This document shows, one piece after another, positions 7,989 to 16,325 of a DNA stretch of 64,000 nt (the stretch's first letter is position 1; each line of letters opens with the position of its first letter). Location of the stretch: the NCBI GenBank assembly GCA_964427155.1, contig CAYRSC010000025.1, forward strand, positions 32,997 through 96,996, read 5' to 3'. Origin of the DNA: Desulfothermus sp964427155. GTDB lineage: Bacteria; Desulfobacterota; Desulfovibrionia; Desulfovibrionales; Desulfothermaceae. A program made the position numbers and the translations under genes. The notes beneath the pieces are model-generated. The model saw only the letters and a list, made by a program, of their open reading frames with translations, was not told the DNA's origin and searched no databases.

Positions 7989-9143
7989 TTAAAGATTTTC
8001 TGCAATAAGCTCCCCAAATCTCTGACATCCAACCACTGTGGCCCCTTCCATGAGTCGTGCCAGATCCTGCGTTACCAACTTAGAGAGAATGGTCTTCTCT
8101 ATTGCATTATGTATCCGTCTGGCTGCACCCTCCCATCCCATATATTCCAACATCATGGCCCCAGAGAGGATAAGACTACAGGGATTGGCTGTATCTGTAC
8201 CCGCCCTCTTTGGAACAGAACCATGGGTGGGTTCAAAGAGAGCAAGTCTGTCCCCTATGTTGGCCCCAGGGGCAATCCCCAATCCTCCCACCTGAGCCGC
8301 AAGGGCATCTGAGATATAGTCCCCATTGAGATTGGTGGTTGCGATTACGTCATATTCCCCTGGTCTGGTCAAGATCTGCTGGAACATGTTATCTGCTATC
8401 CTATCCTTTATAACCAGCCTCTCCTCATCCTCTCCTGCATCCGCCTCCCTCACACACCTATCTGAAAACTCTTCTTGAACCACCTCATATCCCCATCTGC
8501 AAAATGCCCCCTCTGTAAATTTCATGATATTTCCCTTGTGCATAAAAGTAACACTCTTCCTTCCATGTTCAAGGGCATACTGTATTGCCTTTCTAATGAG
8601 CCTCTTGGACCCCTTCTCTGTAATGGGTTTTATACCAACTGCAGCACTCTCCTTTACCTCTACACCAAGTTCCTCCCTTAAAAAGGCTATCAATTTTTTT
8701 GCCTCATAACTGTTGGCTTCCCACTCAATCCCAGCATATACATCCTCTGTATTCTCTCTAAATACCACCATATCCACAAGATGAGGGGACTTCACAGGGG
8801 TTGAAATACCACGAAAATACTTAACTGGCCTTATGCAGGCATATAGATCAAATCTCTGACGAAGGGTGACATTGAGACTTCTGAAACCTGCTCCAACAGG
8901 GGTGGTGAGGGGTCCTTTTATGGCTATCCTGGCCTTAGAGCCCAAGACCTCAAGGGTCTCCTCTGGTAAATAATTTCCTGTCTCCCTATATGCCTTCTCA
9001 CCTGCCAAGAGTTCAATCCACCTCAAGGACCTTGCACCTTTATATTCTTTACTTACCGCCTCATCTATAACCACTCTGGCGGCACGAGTTATCTCTGGAC
9101 CAATACCATCACCTTCAATAAAATAAATATCCTGTGTCTCCAT
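7989..9143 (-). CDS. icd: Isocitrate dehydrogenase (E. coli Icd type)
   Basis: Oxidative decarboxylation of isocitrate to 2-oxoglutarate in the cytoplasm. It feeds glutamate synthesis or, in reverse, may serve reductive carboxylation. It has 384 residues; E. coli Icd has 416. The substrate loop RSLNVTLRQRFD includes Ser89, equivalent to the serine phosphorylated in E. coli. VVFRENTEDVYAGIEW, FMHKGNIMKFTEGAF and TNLNGDYISDALAAQVGG (metal-binding Asp pair) are all present, as is PTHGSVPKRAG. The cofactor pocket is mixed: the lysine of the NADP-type K-Y pair is kept, the tyrosine is arginine, and the later Y-x3-R is Q-x3-R. Cofactor preference is therefore uncertain. It lies 11 bases downstream of the DUF3786 gene and is followed by the receiver-TPR gene. 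Confidence 0.93.
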   Translation of the reverse strand: METQDIYFIEGDGIGPEITRAARVVIDEAVSKEYKGARSLRWIELLAGEKAYRETGNYLPEETLEVLGSKARIAIKGPLTTPVGAGFRSLNVTLRQRFDLYACIRPVKYFRGISTPVKSPHLVDMVVFRENTEDVYAGIEWEANSYEAKKLIAFLREELGVEVKESAAVGIKPITEKGSKRLIRKAIQYALEHGRKSVTFMHKGNIMKFTEGAFCRWGYEVVQEEFSDRCVREADAGEDEERLVIKDRIADNMFQQILTRPGEYDVIATTNLNGDYISDALAAQVGGLGIAPGANIGDRLALFEPTHGSVPKRAGTDTANPCSLILSGAMMLEYMGWEGAARRIHNAIEKTILSKLVTQDLARLMEGATVVGCQRFGELIAENL

Positions 9144-9154
9144 ATACTCTCCCC

Positions 9155-9775
9155 TTATAAGGCCTTTGAGATTGCTATCATCTTATAGACTATCATCCCA
9201 GACATCCATGCCACATCTTCTGGAGATAAAATCCTACCAATGGAGCTGTCAAACAAAATATTTCCCGAAGGAGGAAACTCATCATCCCCTTCCCACAAAA
9301 GGAGCCTCATAGGTACCAGGGGGAAAAAGTCATATTCAAAACCAATATCCCCCTCTTCTATGGCCCTTCCCCCCAATATCTCATATACCTGTTCAAAAAC
9401 AGAAGGTCTCTGGCCAAAGACCTTCACCATAGGGGTGACGGCCCGGGCAGTAAAAGGTCCATAATACAGACTTGCCCCTGGGATTTCACGATATGAGATC
9501 CACTCTCCATCTACCTCCAAGGGCTTTCTCGCCATAAGATAGTGGAGGATGAGGACCTGCTCAGTAAGGGGAACCTCCCTTACAGGATCTGATGCATCTT
9601 CAAAGGAAAAATCAGGGTAATACACAAGGTAGGTGCTTCCCAAAAAAGGGACCTCTATTATATTCTCATCCCTTACCCTAAACCCACTTCTATTGACAAC
9701 ATACTTAAAAGGCGCCTCCCTCAAGGACTCTATGGCCAATCTTCTTGCCATCTTAAAATCGTCTATCCTGGGCAT
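9155..9775 (-). CDS. DUF3786 domain protein
   Basis: A 206-residue soluble protein that matches the DUF3786 family by its pattern: VPFLGSTYLVYYPDF, then EVPLTEQVLILHYLM, YREIPGASLYYGPF and DFFPLVPMRLLLWEGDDEF. No biochemical function is established for the family. From general knowledge it is found mostly in anaerobes with corrinoid or Wood-Ljungdahl metabolism, which fits its place just beyond the end of the acs operon. It is separated from acsE by a strong terminator (9816-9874), so it is probably expressed from its own promoter, with icd 11 bases downstream. There are no cysteine clusters and no signal peptide. The function is unknown. Confidence 0.82.
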   Translation of the reverse strand: MPRIDDFKMARRLAIESLREAPFKYVVNRSGFRVRDENIIEVPFLGSTYLVYYPDFSFEDASDPVREVPLTEQVLILHYLMARKPLEVDGEWISYREIPGASLYYGPFTARAVTPMVKVFGQRPSVFEQVYEILGGRAIEEGDIGFEYDFFPLVPMRLLLWEGDDEFPPSGNILFDSSIGRILSPEDVAWMSGMIVYKMIAISKAL

Positions 9776-9815
9776 CTTGTTAAACTCCCTGTGGTAATTG
9801 GTGTGAAAACAAAAA

Positions 9816-9874
9816 GGCCTCTTTCCATCTCTTCCTTAAGATTAGGACAATAAGGCAAAATCTGGAAAGAGGCC
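9816..9874 (-). terminator. Intrinsic terminator at the end of the acs operon
   Basis: Perfect 12-bp arms (GGCCTCTTTCCA at 9816-9827, TGGAAAGAGGCC at 9863-9874) enclose a 35-base loop. On the minus strand the stem is followed by TTTTTGTTTTC. It lies 28 bases after the acsE stop and would end the acs transcript. The A/T-rich loop is longer than usual, so it may also be an RNA-processing site. Confidence 0.8.
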
Positions 9875-9902
9875 AGGGAATTTTTATGGGTATTCCAGGA
9901 GA

Positions 9903-10805
9903 CTAAAGCTCAAGCCAGGAATCAGAGTAAAGGGTCTTTCCCAGGAGCACGTTGGTGGTCTTTACATAGTCCACCAGTTCCTTGGACAGACTGTTAAGGT
10001 CAGGTTGCTCCCCTTCCATTGTCTTATATATCACATCCACAATATCCTCTCTCTTCCCTCTGGCTATATCATTTAATACCTCATCCTTGGGGTCTGTAAT
10101 AATAGACTGCATCCCATATTTCATAAGCATAACCGCATAGGTCTGGTTTAAGATGGGACGCAGGTGATCTGGTGCCCCATTGGATACATTGGAGAGACCA
10201 CAGGTGCTCCTCACCCCAGGAAACATCTCTGCAAGTTCCCCATAGAGCATCTCATAGAACTTCATGAGCTTCACAGCCTGGTCCTGCTGCACATTTACGG
10301 GAGTTACCACACCATCCACCCAGATCTTCTCATTGGGAATTCCAGCGGCGTTTGCCGCAGTCAAAAGCTCAACGCACAGGGCAACCCTCTCATGTTCATC
10401 CCTTGGAAGTCCCTCAGGTCCCCACATCAAGGCCACAAAGTCTGCATTATACTCAGCGGCAAGGGGCAACATCTTCTCATATCTCTCGGGCCTGCACATG
10501 ATGGAGTTGATTATGGGAGTATTTTTGCACACCTTGAGTCCCGCTTCAATGGCATCAATATTGGAAGTGTCCAGAAGGAGAGGAAGATCCACCACTTCCT
10601 GCACCACCTCCACAACCCACTTCATCAGATCAGGACCATCCTTCTTGGCTGGACCAATATTCAAATCAATATAGTCCATTCCCTTTTCTTTCTGAAGAAG
10701 TGCCTCCTCCTGAATGGGCTTTGGGTCCCTCTCCTTGAAGGCCCTTCCTATCCTCTTCACCATTACATTTAAACTTTCACCAAAAAGAAGCATTGTCATA
10801 TTCAT
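9903..10805 (-). CDS. acsE: Methyl-THF:corrinoid/iron-sulfur protein methyltransferase AcsE
   Basis: Transfers the methyl group of 5-methyl-tetrahydrofolate to cob(I)amide of the corrinoid iron-sulfur protein, linking the methyl and carbonyl branches of the Wood-Ljungdahl pathway. It has 300 residues, a pterin-binding TIM barrel somewhat longer than the roughly 260 of the Moorella enzyme. Visible pterin-site blocks are MDYIDLNIGPAKKDGPDLM, LLLDTSNIDAIEAGL, ALMWGPEGLPRDEHER and RSTCGLSNVSNGAP, and these are the folate-holding Asp/Asn positions of the family. It is the last gene of the operon and is separated from acsC by a terminator-like hairpin. The ATG two codons further in (10799) is equally well placed after AGGAAGGGG and may be the true start. 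Confidence 0.95.
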   Translation of the reverse strand: MNMTMLLFGESLNVMVKRIGRAFKERDPKPIQEEALLQKEKGMDYIDLNIGPAKKDGPDLMKWVVEVVQEVVDLPLLLDTSNIDAIEAGLKVCKNTPIINSIMCRPERYEKMLPLAAEYNADFVALMWGPEGLPRDEHERVALCVELLTAANAAGIPNEKIWVDGVVTPVNVQQDQAVKLMKFYEMLYGELAEMFPGVRSTCGLSNVSNGAPDHLRPILNQTYAVMLMKYGMQSIITDPKDEVLNDIARGKREDIVDVIYKTMEGEQPDLNSLSKELVDYVKTTNVLLGKTLYSDSWLEL

Positions 10806-10840
10806 TCCCCTTCCTGCGTTTAGAGGTTATTCCTGACAAA

Positions 10841-10870
10841 AAAGGGCAACCCACCTGCAGGTTGCCCTTT
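10841..10870 (-). terminator. Intercistronic terminator between acsC and acsE
   Basis: Stem AAAGGGCAAC / GTTGCCCTTT (10 bp) with a 10-base loop, followed on the minus strand by TTTGTC directly after the closing T run. It lies 17 bases after the acsC stop, inside the operon. It may be a partial terminator that lowers acsE expression relative to acsBCD, or it may stabilise the upstream message. Confidence 0.7.
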
Positions 10871-10887
10871 TCCAACGCCATGTATAC

Positions 10888-12231
10888 CTACTGCCTTGCC
10901 TTTAAGAATGCAGGCAGATGAGCGGCTTCCCTTGGTCCCACAATGATCTTCCAGTCAGGCAATTCTTCCTCCAGTTCCCCAACAATGGCCGCGGCATAGC
11001 CAGGGATAATTAACTCCTTATGTTTTACCTTATCTGCAATACCACTCTTCTTTACAAATATCCCCACATCATCGCCAGAAAACTTCCCCGCGGCCCATGC
11101 GGTCAACACAGACAGGCCCTCTGTATCCTTGATGAGTAGCCAGGAGGGGACCTTACTGGACTCTACCTCACCCGAGACAATAAAATAGGTAAGGGCAAAA
11201 TTAGAGGTAACCAGCACAGGGGAGTTCTCGTCTGGTTTCCCTATCTCGTAAATACCCTCAGTTACAGTCATTGGTCTCTGGGGATCAGTGTAGATGTTCA
11301 AGCGGGCAAGCAGTAGCGGGAAGAGAAGCTCTGTAGTAAAATCAGAGAAGACCACAATAGAGCCATACTTTGCAATAAACATGGTCCCAATGAGGGCCTC
11401 CATATCCAGATTAGATGCCATTTCACATGGAAATACAATGGTTGGAAAGCCAACTGCCCTATTCTTCTGTCTCAAGGCGGCCCTGCGCAGTGCCACCTGA
11501 TCCTCAAAGGCCTTTTTTACCTCTCTGGCACCACTATCAATTACCAGATCTTTTAGTCCCATGCCCATGAGTTTCTCAGTAAGGGGAATAAGGGCATCTA
11601 TTGACTGGGCCTTTACTGCTAGAGGAAGATTATTTTCCTTTGCAAGGTTTCCAAACTCCTCCACATTTGCCTCAGTGGCCGCATAGAGGAGAGGTCTTTT
11701 GAACCCACATGCCTCAATGCCTGCCGCCATTACATCCTTATCCTCTGTCATAAGGATGAGATTGAACTCAGACTCCTCCGCAATGAGCTTGGCCCTTGAG
11801 GCAAAGGCATCTTTGTCCCCATTTACATCCTTCAAGGCCACCATTTCTGGACGAAGATTCAGTCCCACACGCTCATACTGAAAGGCATTCCACACCTTTA
11901 ATTTATTCTTGAGCTCATCCTCTCCTATATCAGAGGCCACTGTGGCCGCCAGAACTGTGGGATTATAAAAGGTCTTTTCATGTCTATATTCCACTGTCTC
12001 TCCACCCACGGTCCTGGCCCTTACACCCTTTCCCAACTTTACAGGACGAATAGGAGGGGCAGAGGCCTCTGCCAGCTTCTCCCTTGCCTCATCAGATATA
12101 TAGGGACACTGGTCCAACTCTGCCTTTCCAGCGGCCAGATTCATAGCAAAGGCAAGACATGTAGCTGCACCACACTCCTTACAATTTGTCTGTGGAAGCA
12201 TTTTAAATATTTGAATTCCTGTAAGACCCAT
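10888..12231 (-). CDS. acsC: Corrinoid/iron-sulfur protein large subunit (gamma)
   Basis: Large subunit of the cobamide protein that carries the methyl group from AcsE to acetyl-CoA synthase. It has 447 residues, the usual size. The N-terminal [4Fe-4S] motif is clear: CKECGAATCLAF followed by a fourth cysteine in DQCPYIS, matching C-x2-C-x4-C-x16-C. The TIM-barrel middle and the C-terminal cobalamin-binding domain (from about 330) follow, including GEVESSKVPSWLLIKDTEG, the corrinoid-facing region of the family. The start ATG has AAAAGGAGATAAGT upstream. The gene follows acsB by 100 bases that hold two hairpins without T tracts. Confidence 0.96.
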   Translation of the reverse strand: MGLTGIQIFKMLPQTNCKECGAATCLAFAMNLAAGKAELDQCPYISDEAREKLAEASAPPIRPVKLGKGVRARTVGGETVEYRHEKTFYNPTVLAATVASDIGEDELKNKLKVWNAFQYERVGLNLRPEMVALKDVNGDKDAFASRAKLIAEESEFNLILMTEDKDVMAAGIEACGFKRPLLYAATEANVEEFGNLAKENNLPLAVKAQSIDALIPLTEKLMGMGLKDLVIDSGAREVKKAFEDQVALRRAALRQKNRAVGFPTIVFPCEMASNLDMEALIGTMFIAKYGSIVVFSDFTTELLFPLLLARLNIYTDPQRPMTVTEGIYEIGKPDENSPVLVTSNFALTYFIVSGEVESSKVPSWLLIKDTEGLSVLTAWAAGKFSGDDVGIFVKKSGIADKVKHKELIIPGYAAAIVGELEEELPDWKIIVGPREAAHLPAFLKARQ

Positions 12232-12290
12232 ACTTATCTCCTTTTATATAACCAGACACCATCTGGTGCCCTGTTTTTTCATCTTTTCAC

Positions 12291-12314
12291 AGGGGGAGAC
12301 CTATCTCTCCCCCT
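12291..12314 (-). other. Intercistronic RNA hairpin between acsB and acsC
   Basis: A perfect 9-bp stem (AGGGGGAGA / TCTCCCCCT) with a 6-base loop and no T tract afterwards, so not a terminator. A second weaker hairpin (GGCACCA / TGGTGTC, about 12256-12271) follows. The pair could act in mRNA processing or in setting AcsB:AcsC stoichiometry. Confidence 0.5.
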
Positions 12315-12331
12315 TATCTTCAGGCCCCCTA

Positions 12332-14569
12332 TTATGCACCCACAATTGGCTCTAAGTCCAGTGCAGGATGTTTTTTCTCCTTTAAGAAGGGAAGTATCTC
12401 ATCCTCTGTGGTACCCACTGTCTCATCAGCTATCCTGTCAATTAGATCCGGAATTCCCAACTCTTCTCCCCTCTTGATGAGCCTGTCTCTGAGCTCCTCT
12501 TTCAACATCTTGGGCATCCATACCAGCCTTAATAAGCCACCATCTTCCTTATCCTTTGGCCCCTCACCTCTTAAGAACTTTCTCTGGGTGATGTTGAATT
12601 TTGAATGTCCCACAAATCCAGGGGTCTGGGCACCACCGCCAATGGTACCCGCCAGGGTAGTAAAGGTCATCCCACATGGGGTCTGTCCCTGATATTCCCT
12701 GTTTACCGTCATTACCCCATTACACTGGGGCAGCACCGCGGCAATACATTCACAACATCCACAGGTGGTCATGGGCCTATCCACAATGGAGTAAAAGGTA
12801 TAACTCTGAATACCACCCTTGGATGCCTTATACACAAAATCGTTTACACCCTTCCATTCACCCTTCCATGGGTCTATACATTCACCCTTCTCAATGGGCT
12901 GATTGGGACCTGTTGGATTTATCTCATAGGATGCCTTACAATCCATCCAGTTATATGCGCCACAAAGACCTGTCCTCTCAGGGCTTACTGTACATACGTG
13001 GTTGGGAGCAAAAGACTGACAGAGGGTGCAGGAGTAGTAGATCTCCACATCTTCATCTCTCATGTTCTCCACACGCTCATCACGATGCTTGTACACCTGT
13101 CTAGCCTTTTCTGTTAAGGCATCCACATCTTCCTTCTTTGTATAGAGGGTAACCTGCACCTTATCCAGTATCTTACCAAAGTCTTGGTGGAACTTGGCGT
13201 GGATGACCACACCTATATCCTTGAGGGTAAAGCCCTTTTCCACCGCATTCTTAGATACCCTCACCCAGGATATATCCCTCTGACCAATGTGCATTACCCC
13301 CTGAATGTAGTTCACAAGGTGATGTATCTGTCTCTCAAGGATGGGCTCAAAGTCCTCCTGAAATTCCCTCCCTGCAACCTGGACATATATGCCAAGGGGG
13401 AGCACATCTCCTTCCTTGAGATCCGGGATATCCGGGCCAATAACCTCTACCTTACCATCCTCAATCTCGTTCATATTGGCCATCTGGACCAGCTCAGTGC
13501 ACTGGGTCTTACCACCACCCATCTGCGCAAAGAGATCGCCCTTTCTTACACGCTCACCCTCATAAGCAGGACCAAAGGCACATGGGATATCTATCTTGGA
13601 TACAGTAACCTTCAGACCCCTTACCTCAATGGACCTCTGCACTATCTGATCATGGGGCACGTTGGCCACCACATGCTCATAAGTACATACTCCATAGGGA
13701 AGCACCTCAGGAATATCAGTATCCGCAATGGTTGGGAATCCCCAGTTAATGGCACCAGCAGCCGCTGCCGCCCATTCAGCATTTACATCTCCAAGGGCAT
13801 TTACAAAGGCAAACACACGGTTCTTATTGTAGAGAAGGATCTTCTTATAATCCCCTGGCTTCACCCCACCAAAGGCCATTGCTACCCTGTTTGCAAAACC
13901 AAGGGCAAATACTGCAGAAGAGATCTCAGGGCCAAAGGGCACAATACGGGTATTCCACCCAATCTGGACCCCTGCCTCCAGGAGCTGTTCAGCACATGTG
14001 GTCCCATTTTGATTGGCAGCAAGAAAGATATACAGGTTCTTTTGCTGATAATCTTCTACTATCATCTTAGCAGTCTCTGGATCTGGGGCAGCACCCACTA
14101 TAGCGGCAAACCCAGGGGCTGACCCGTCCACAAATTCCACGCCCCTCTTTCTAAAGATAATGTCATCTGCCGCTCCAAGCCATATCTTGCCATTATCCTC
14201 ATCTATCTCCTCTGAATGCAGGTAAAAATCAGGCTTTTCAAGGTAATTAAGTGCCTCCTCAATCTCAAAGGCAAATATTGCCGCCATTCCAGCATCCAGT
14301 AAGGGACCCAGATAAGGGACATGGTGATATCCCTTTATATGGGGAGGAAGTAGCTGTCTGGCATACTCCAAAGGTTTCTTCATATCTTCCAGGGTCTCCA
14401 CCTTGTGTCCTGTAAGGGAATAAATCACGGGGAGATAGTATGCGGTGTTGGGGAACCCCACCTTTGTGGAGGCCTCATAGGTCTCCAATGCCCTTTTATA
14501 CCTCCCCTCTACCTTTGAAACTATATTATATGCTCCCTGAATTGCAGCAAAAGCCACTAACTTGGACAT
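12332..14569 (-). CDS. acsB: Acetyl-CoA synthase catalytic subunit AcsB
   Basis: Forms acetyl-CoA from CO, a methyl group and CoA at the Ni-Ni-[4Fe-4S] A-cluster. It has 745 residues, so it is the full-length bacterial type with the N-terminal CODH-contacting domain (MSKLVAFAAIQGAYNIVSK). It is not the shortened archaeal CdhC. The A-cluster ligands are visible near residues 515-620: CTLCQSFAPNHVC then GLCG for the cubane, and TTCGCCECIAAVLPQCNGV, whose C-G-C pair binds the distal nickel. The conserved GGGAQTPGFVGHSKF block follows. The ribosome site is AAAGGAGAGAGAT. A full-length ACS normally needs a CODH partner (AcsA), which is absent from this operon and must be encoded elsewhere or be replaced by CooS. 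Confidence 0.97.
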   Translation of the reverse strand: MSKLVAFAAIQGAYNIVSKVEGRYKRALETYEASTKVGFPNTAYYLPVIYSLTGHKVETLEDMKKPLEYARQLLPPHIKGYHHVPYLGPLLDAGMAAIFAFEIEEALNYLEKPDFYLHSEEIDEDNGKIWLGAADDIIFRKRGVEFVDGSAPGFAAIVGAAPDPETAKMIVEDYQQKNLYIFLAANQNGTTCAEQLLEAGVQIGWNTRIVPFGPEISSAVFALGFANRVAMAFGGVKPGDYKKILLYNKNRVFAFVNALGDVNAEWAAAAAGAINWGFPTIADTDIPEVLPYGVCTYEHVVANVPHDQIVQRSIEVRGLKVTVSKIDIPCAFGPAYEGERVRKGDLFAQMGGGKTQCTELVQMANMNEIEDGKVEVIGPDIPDLKEGDVLPLGIYVQVAGREFQEDFEPILERQIHHLVNYIQGVMHIGQRDISWVRVSKNAVEKGFTLKDIGVVIHAKFHQDFGKILDKVQVTLYTKKEDVDALTEKARQVYKHRDERVENMRDEDVEIYYSCTLCQSFAPNHVCTVSPERTGLCGAYNWMDCKASYEINPTGPNQPIEKGECIDPWKGEWKGVNDFVYKASKGGIQSYTFYSIVDRPMTTCGCCECIAAVLPQCNGVMTVNREYQGQTPCGMTFTTLAGTIGGGAQTPGFVGHSKFNITQRKFLRGEGPKDKEDGGLLRLVWMPKMLKEELRDRLIKRGEELGIPDLIDRIADETVGTTEDEILPFLKEKKHPALDLEPIVGA

Positions 14570-14597
14570 ATCTCTCTCCTTTTATTTAATATAGCTG

Positions 14598-16181
14598 TTA
14601 ATGCTTTTTATGGATAAGTTTTAACTCAAAAAGCTGTCTCTCTGGACCTGCAAGGGGCACATTGGTTGGAAAGACCTCTATTTCTTCCTTTTCCTCTTTT
14701 CCCCGCAGTTCCTCTACTTTCTTCCTCACATCTTCAATATCCTGCTGTAATTTGGCCCTATACTCTTCCTCTTCCCTCCTCTTGGCCTCTTCTGCCTTTG
14801 CCTTTTCCTCTTCCAGCTTCTTGAGCCTTTCGGCCTCTGCGGCCTTCTTGTCCTCTTCTGGGGTGGGTGGCTTTATCTTCATCTCTGCTAGTACTGCCTT
14901 TACCCCTTCCTTTATCATCTCAGCAAGTTTCGCCTCATCTATTGCCATGGCAGCAGCTGGCGCCACCTTGGGCTCCTCTTTCACCTCTTCCTTCTTCACC
15001 TCTTCTTTCTTCTCTTCCACCTTCTTCTCTTCAGCAACCTTTTTCTCTTCCTTCTTTTCCTCTTTCTTTACTTCCTTCTTCTCCTCTTTCTTGGGAGCCG
15101 CCTCCTTCTTGGCCTCTTTCTTCGCTGCCTTTTTCTCCTCTTCTATGGTAAGGTCTGGCTCAGGAGACATGGAGGCAAAATCCACCTCCACCTCTGGAAG
15201 CAGCTTCTTTATAGGTGCCACATCCAGGGCTGAACCACCATTTAAAAGGAGGTCTATATAAGTCTTAACCAACCTCACAGTCTCAGGGTGTCTCAGGATC
15301 AGCAGACTTGAACCTGCCAGGAGATAACAGATGGCGGCCACACTTTCCATTAAAATGGCCCTTCTCTCAGGGTCTCCCAGAAGGGGAGCGGTCTCCACTG
15401 TATCCTTGGCCTCCTTGGTCTTCCATACCTCAAAGGAGAGGTTGTTTACAATGGGAAGCTGGAGTTTCTCATCCCCAAAGGTCATAGCGGCAAGCATTAT
15501 CCGCTCCATTACAGAATAGGAATACTCCAGACCATATCCCAAACCGCCAGTGGTGGGATCTATCACCACCCTTTCTAGAGGAAGCCCCAAATTTTCAAGG
15601 AGGATATTTATCTGCTTGGCGAGATTGATATCAATAGGGGAAGAGGCAACCGCCGTATGGCCAAACCCCATTACCCCGGCCCCTATCTGTTTATGATTTG
15701 CATCCTCAATAGGACCAATGGCAAGATTTTCACCATCAAACTCCTCGGCTATCCTCTTGAGTACCTCAGCATCCTTCTCCACATTGGCACATCCCCAAAC
15801 TATAACAGGGACATCCACTGCATCTAACACCTTCTTCACTGTGGCCACTGCCTCTTCTGCAGAGGCATCCTTGTCATTGGGGTCAATGCTCCTTAGCTGC
15901 AAGGCTATGGCCTCTGCGCCATACTCTTCCACACACTTCTTGGCCCACTTCCCTGGGTCGGCGAGACAATCCTTAAAGGGTTCCTTTGCTGCCTCTGGCC
16001 ACTCAGGGGGCTCCATATCCCATACCTCCATGGCCACCCTGGGCTTATTGGGCATCTCCCCTTCAAAGGTATAAAAGGGTAAACACGTCTGCCCGCCCAG
16101 CTTCAGGGCCTTGTCACCTTTTCCAATGGTGACCTCTTTGATAGCACCCGAGTAGTTCTCTTTGATAATCTCAAAGCCCAT
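14598..16181 (-). CDS. acsD: Corrinoid/iron-sulfur protein small subunit (delta) with a long Lys/Glu-rich C-terminal tail
   Basis: Small TIM-barrel subunit that pairs with AcsC. The start is ATG 16181, five bases after AAGGAG (an in-frame GTG sits two codons upstream). Of 527 residues, about 1-345 are the normal family core (MGFEIIKENYSGAIKEV, then DPNDKDASAEEAV, VIVWGCANVEKDAEVLKRI, DPTTGGLGYGLEYSYSVMER). The remaining roughly 180 residues are not part of the characterised Moorella or Carboxydothermus proteins (about 310-320 residues). They comprise a Lys/Glu/Ala repeat (346-405), an amphipathic helix (AIDEAKLAEMIKEGVKAVLA, about 413-432), a charged coiled-coil-like stretch (441-500) and a terminal non-repetitive patch, EVFPTNVPLAGPERQLFELK. 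The tail may tether partner proteins or hold the complex together. Related Desulfobacterota may share it. Confidence 0.93.
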   Translation of the reverse strand: MGFEIIKENYSGAIKEVTIGKGDKALKLGGQTCLPFYTFEGEMPNKPRVAMEVWDMEPPEWPEAAKEPFKDCLADPGKWAKKCVEEYGAEAIALQLRSIDPNDKDASAEEAVATVKKVLDAVDVPVIVWGCANVEKDAEVLKRIAEEFDGENLAIGPIEDANHKQIGAGVMGFGHTAVASSPIDINLAKQINILLENLGLPLERVVIDPTTGGLGYGLEYSYSVMERIMLAAMTFGDEKLQLPIVNNLSFEVWKTKEAKDTVETAPLLGDPERRAILMESVAAICYLLAGSSLLILRHPETVRLVKTYIDLLLNGGSALDVAPIKKLLPEVEVDFASMSPEPDLTIEEEKKAAKKEAKKEAAPKKEEKKEVKKEEKKEEKKVAEEKKVEEKKEEVKKEEVKEEPKVAPAAAMAIDEAKLAEMIKEGVKAVLAEMKIKPPTPEEDKKAAEAERLKKLEEEKAKAEEAKRREEEEYRAKLQQDIEDVRKKVEELRGKEEKEEIEVFPTNVPLAGPERQLFELKLIHKKH

Positions 16182-16325
16182 AAGCACTCCTTACTTTACT
16201 TTAAATATTAACAATATTCCCTTTTTCTATACAAATCCCCTCTCATTAAATTTTTTTCTTCTCTCGCTTAGCTTTAAATTTCCAAATTGTCAATATATAA
16301 GACCAAAAAGAGAAATGGAAATTCC

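Noticed and set aside
13184..14122. Long open reading frame on the plus strand within acsB
   Set aside because: It is antisense to a certain gene, has no homology-like motifs and no ribosome site.
14662..15261. Ser/Phe-rich plus-strand frame antisense to the acsD tail
   Set aside because: The Ser/Phe composition is the complement of the Lys/Glu codons (AAG/GAG) of the tail, an artefact of low complexity.
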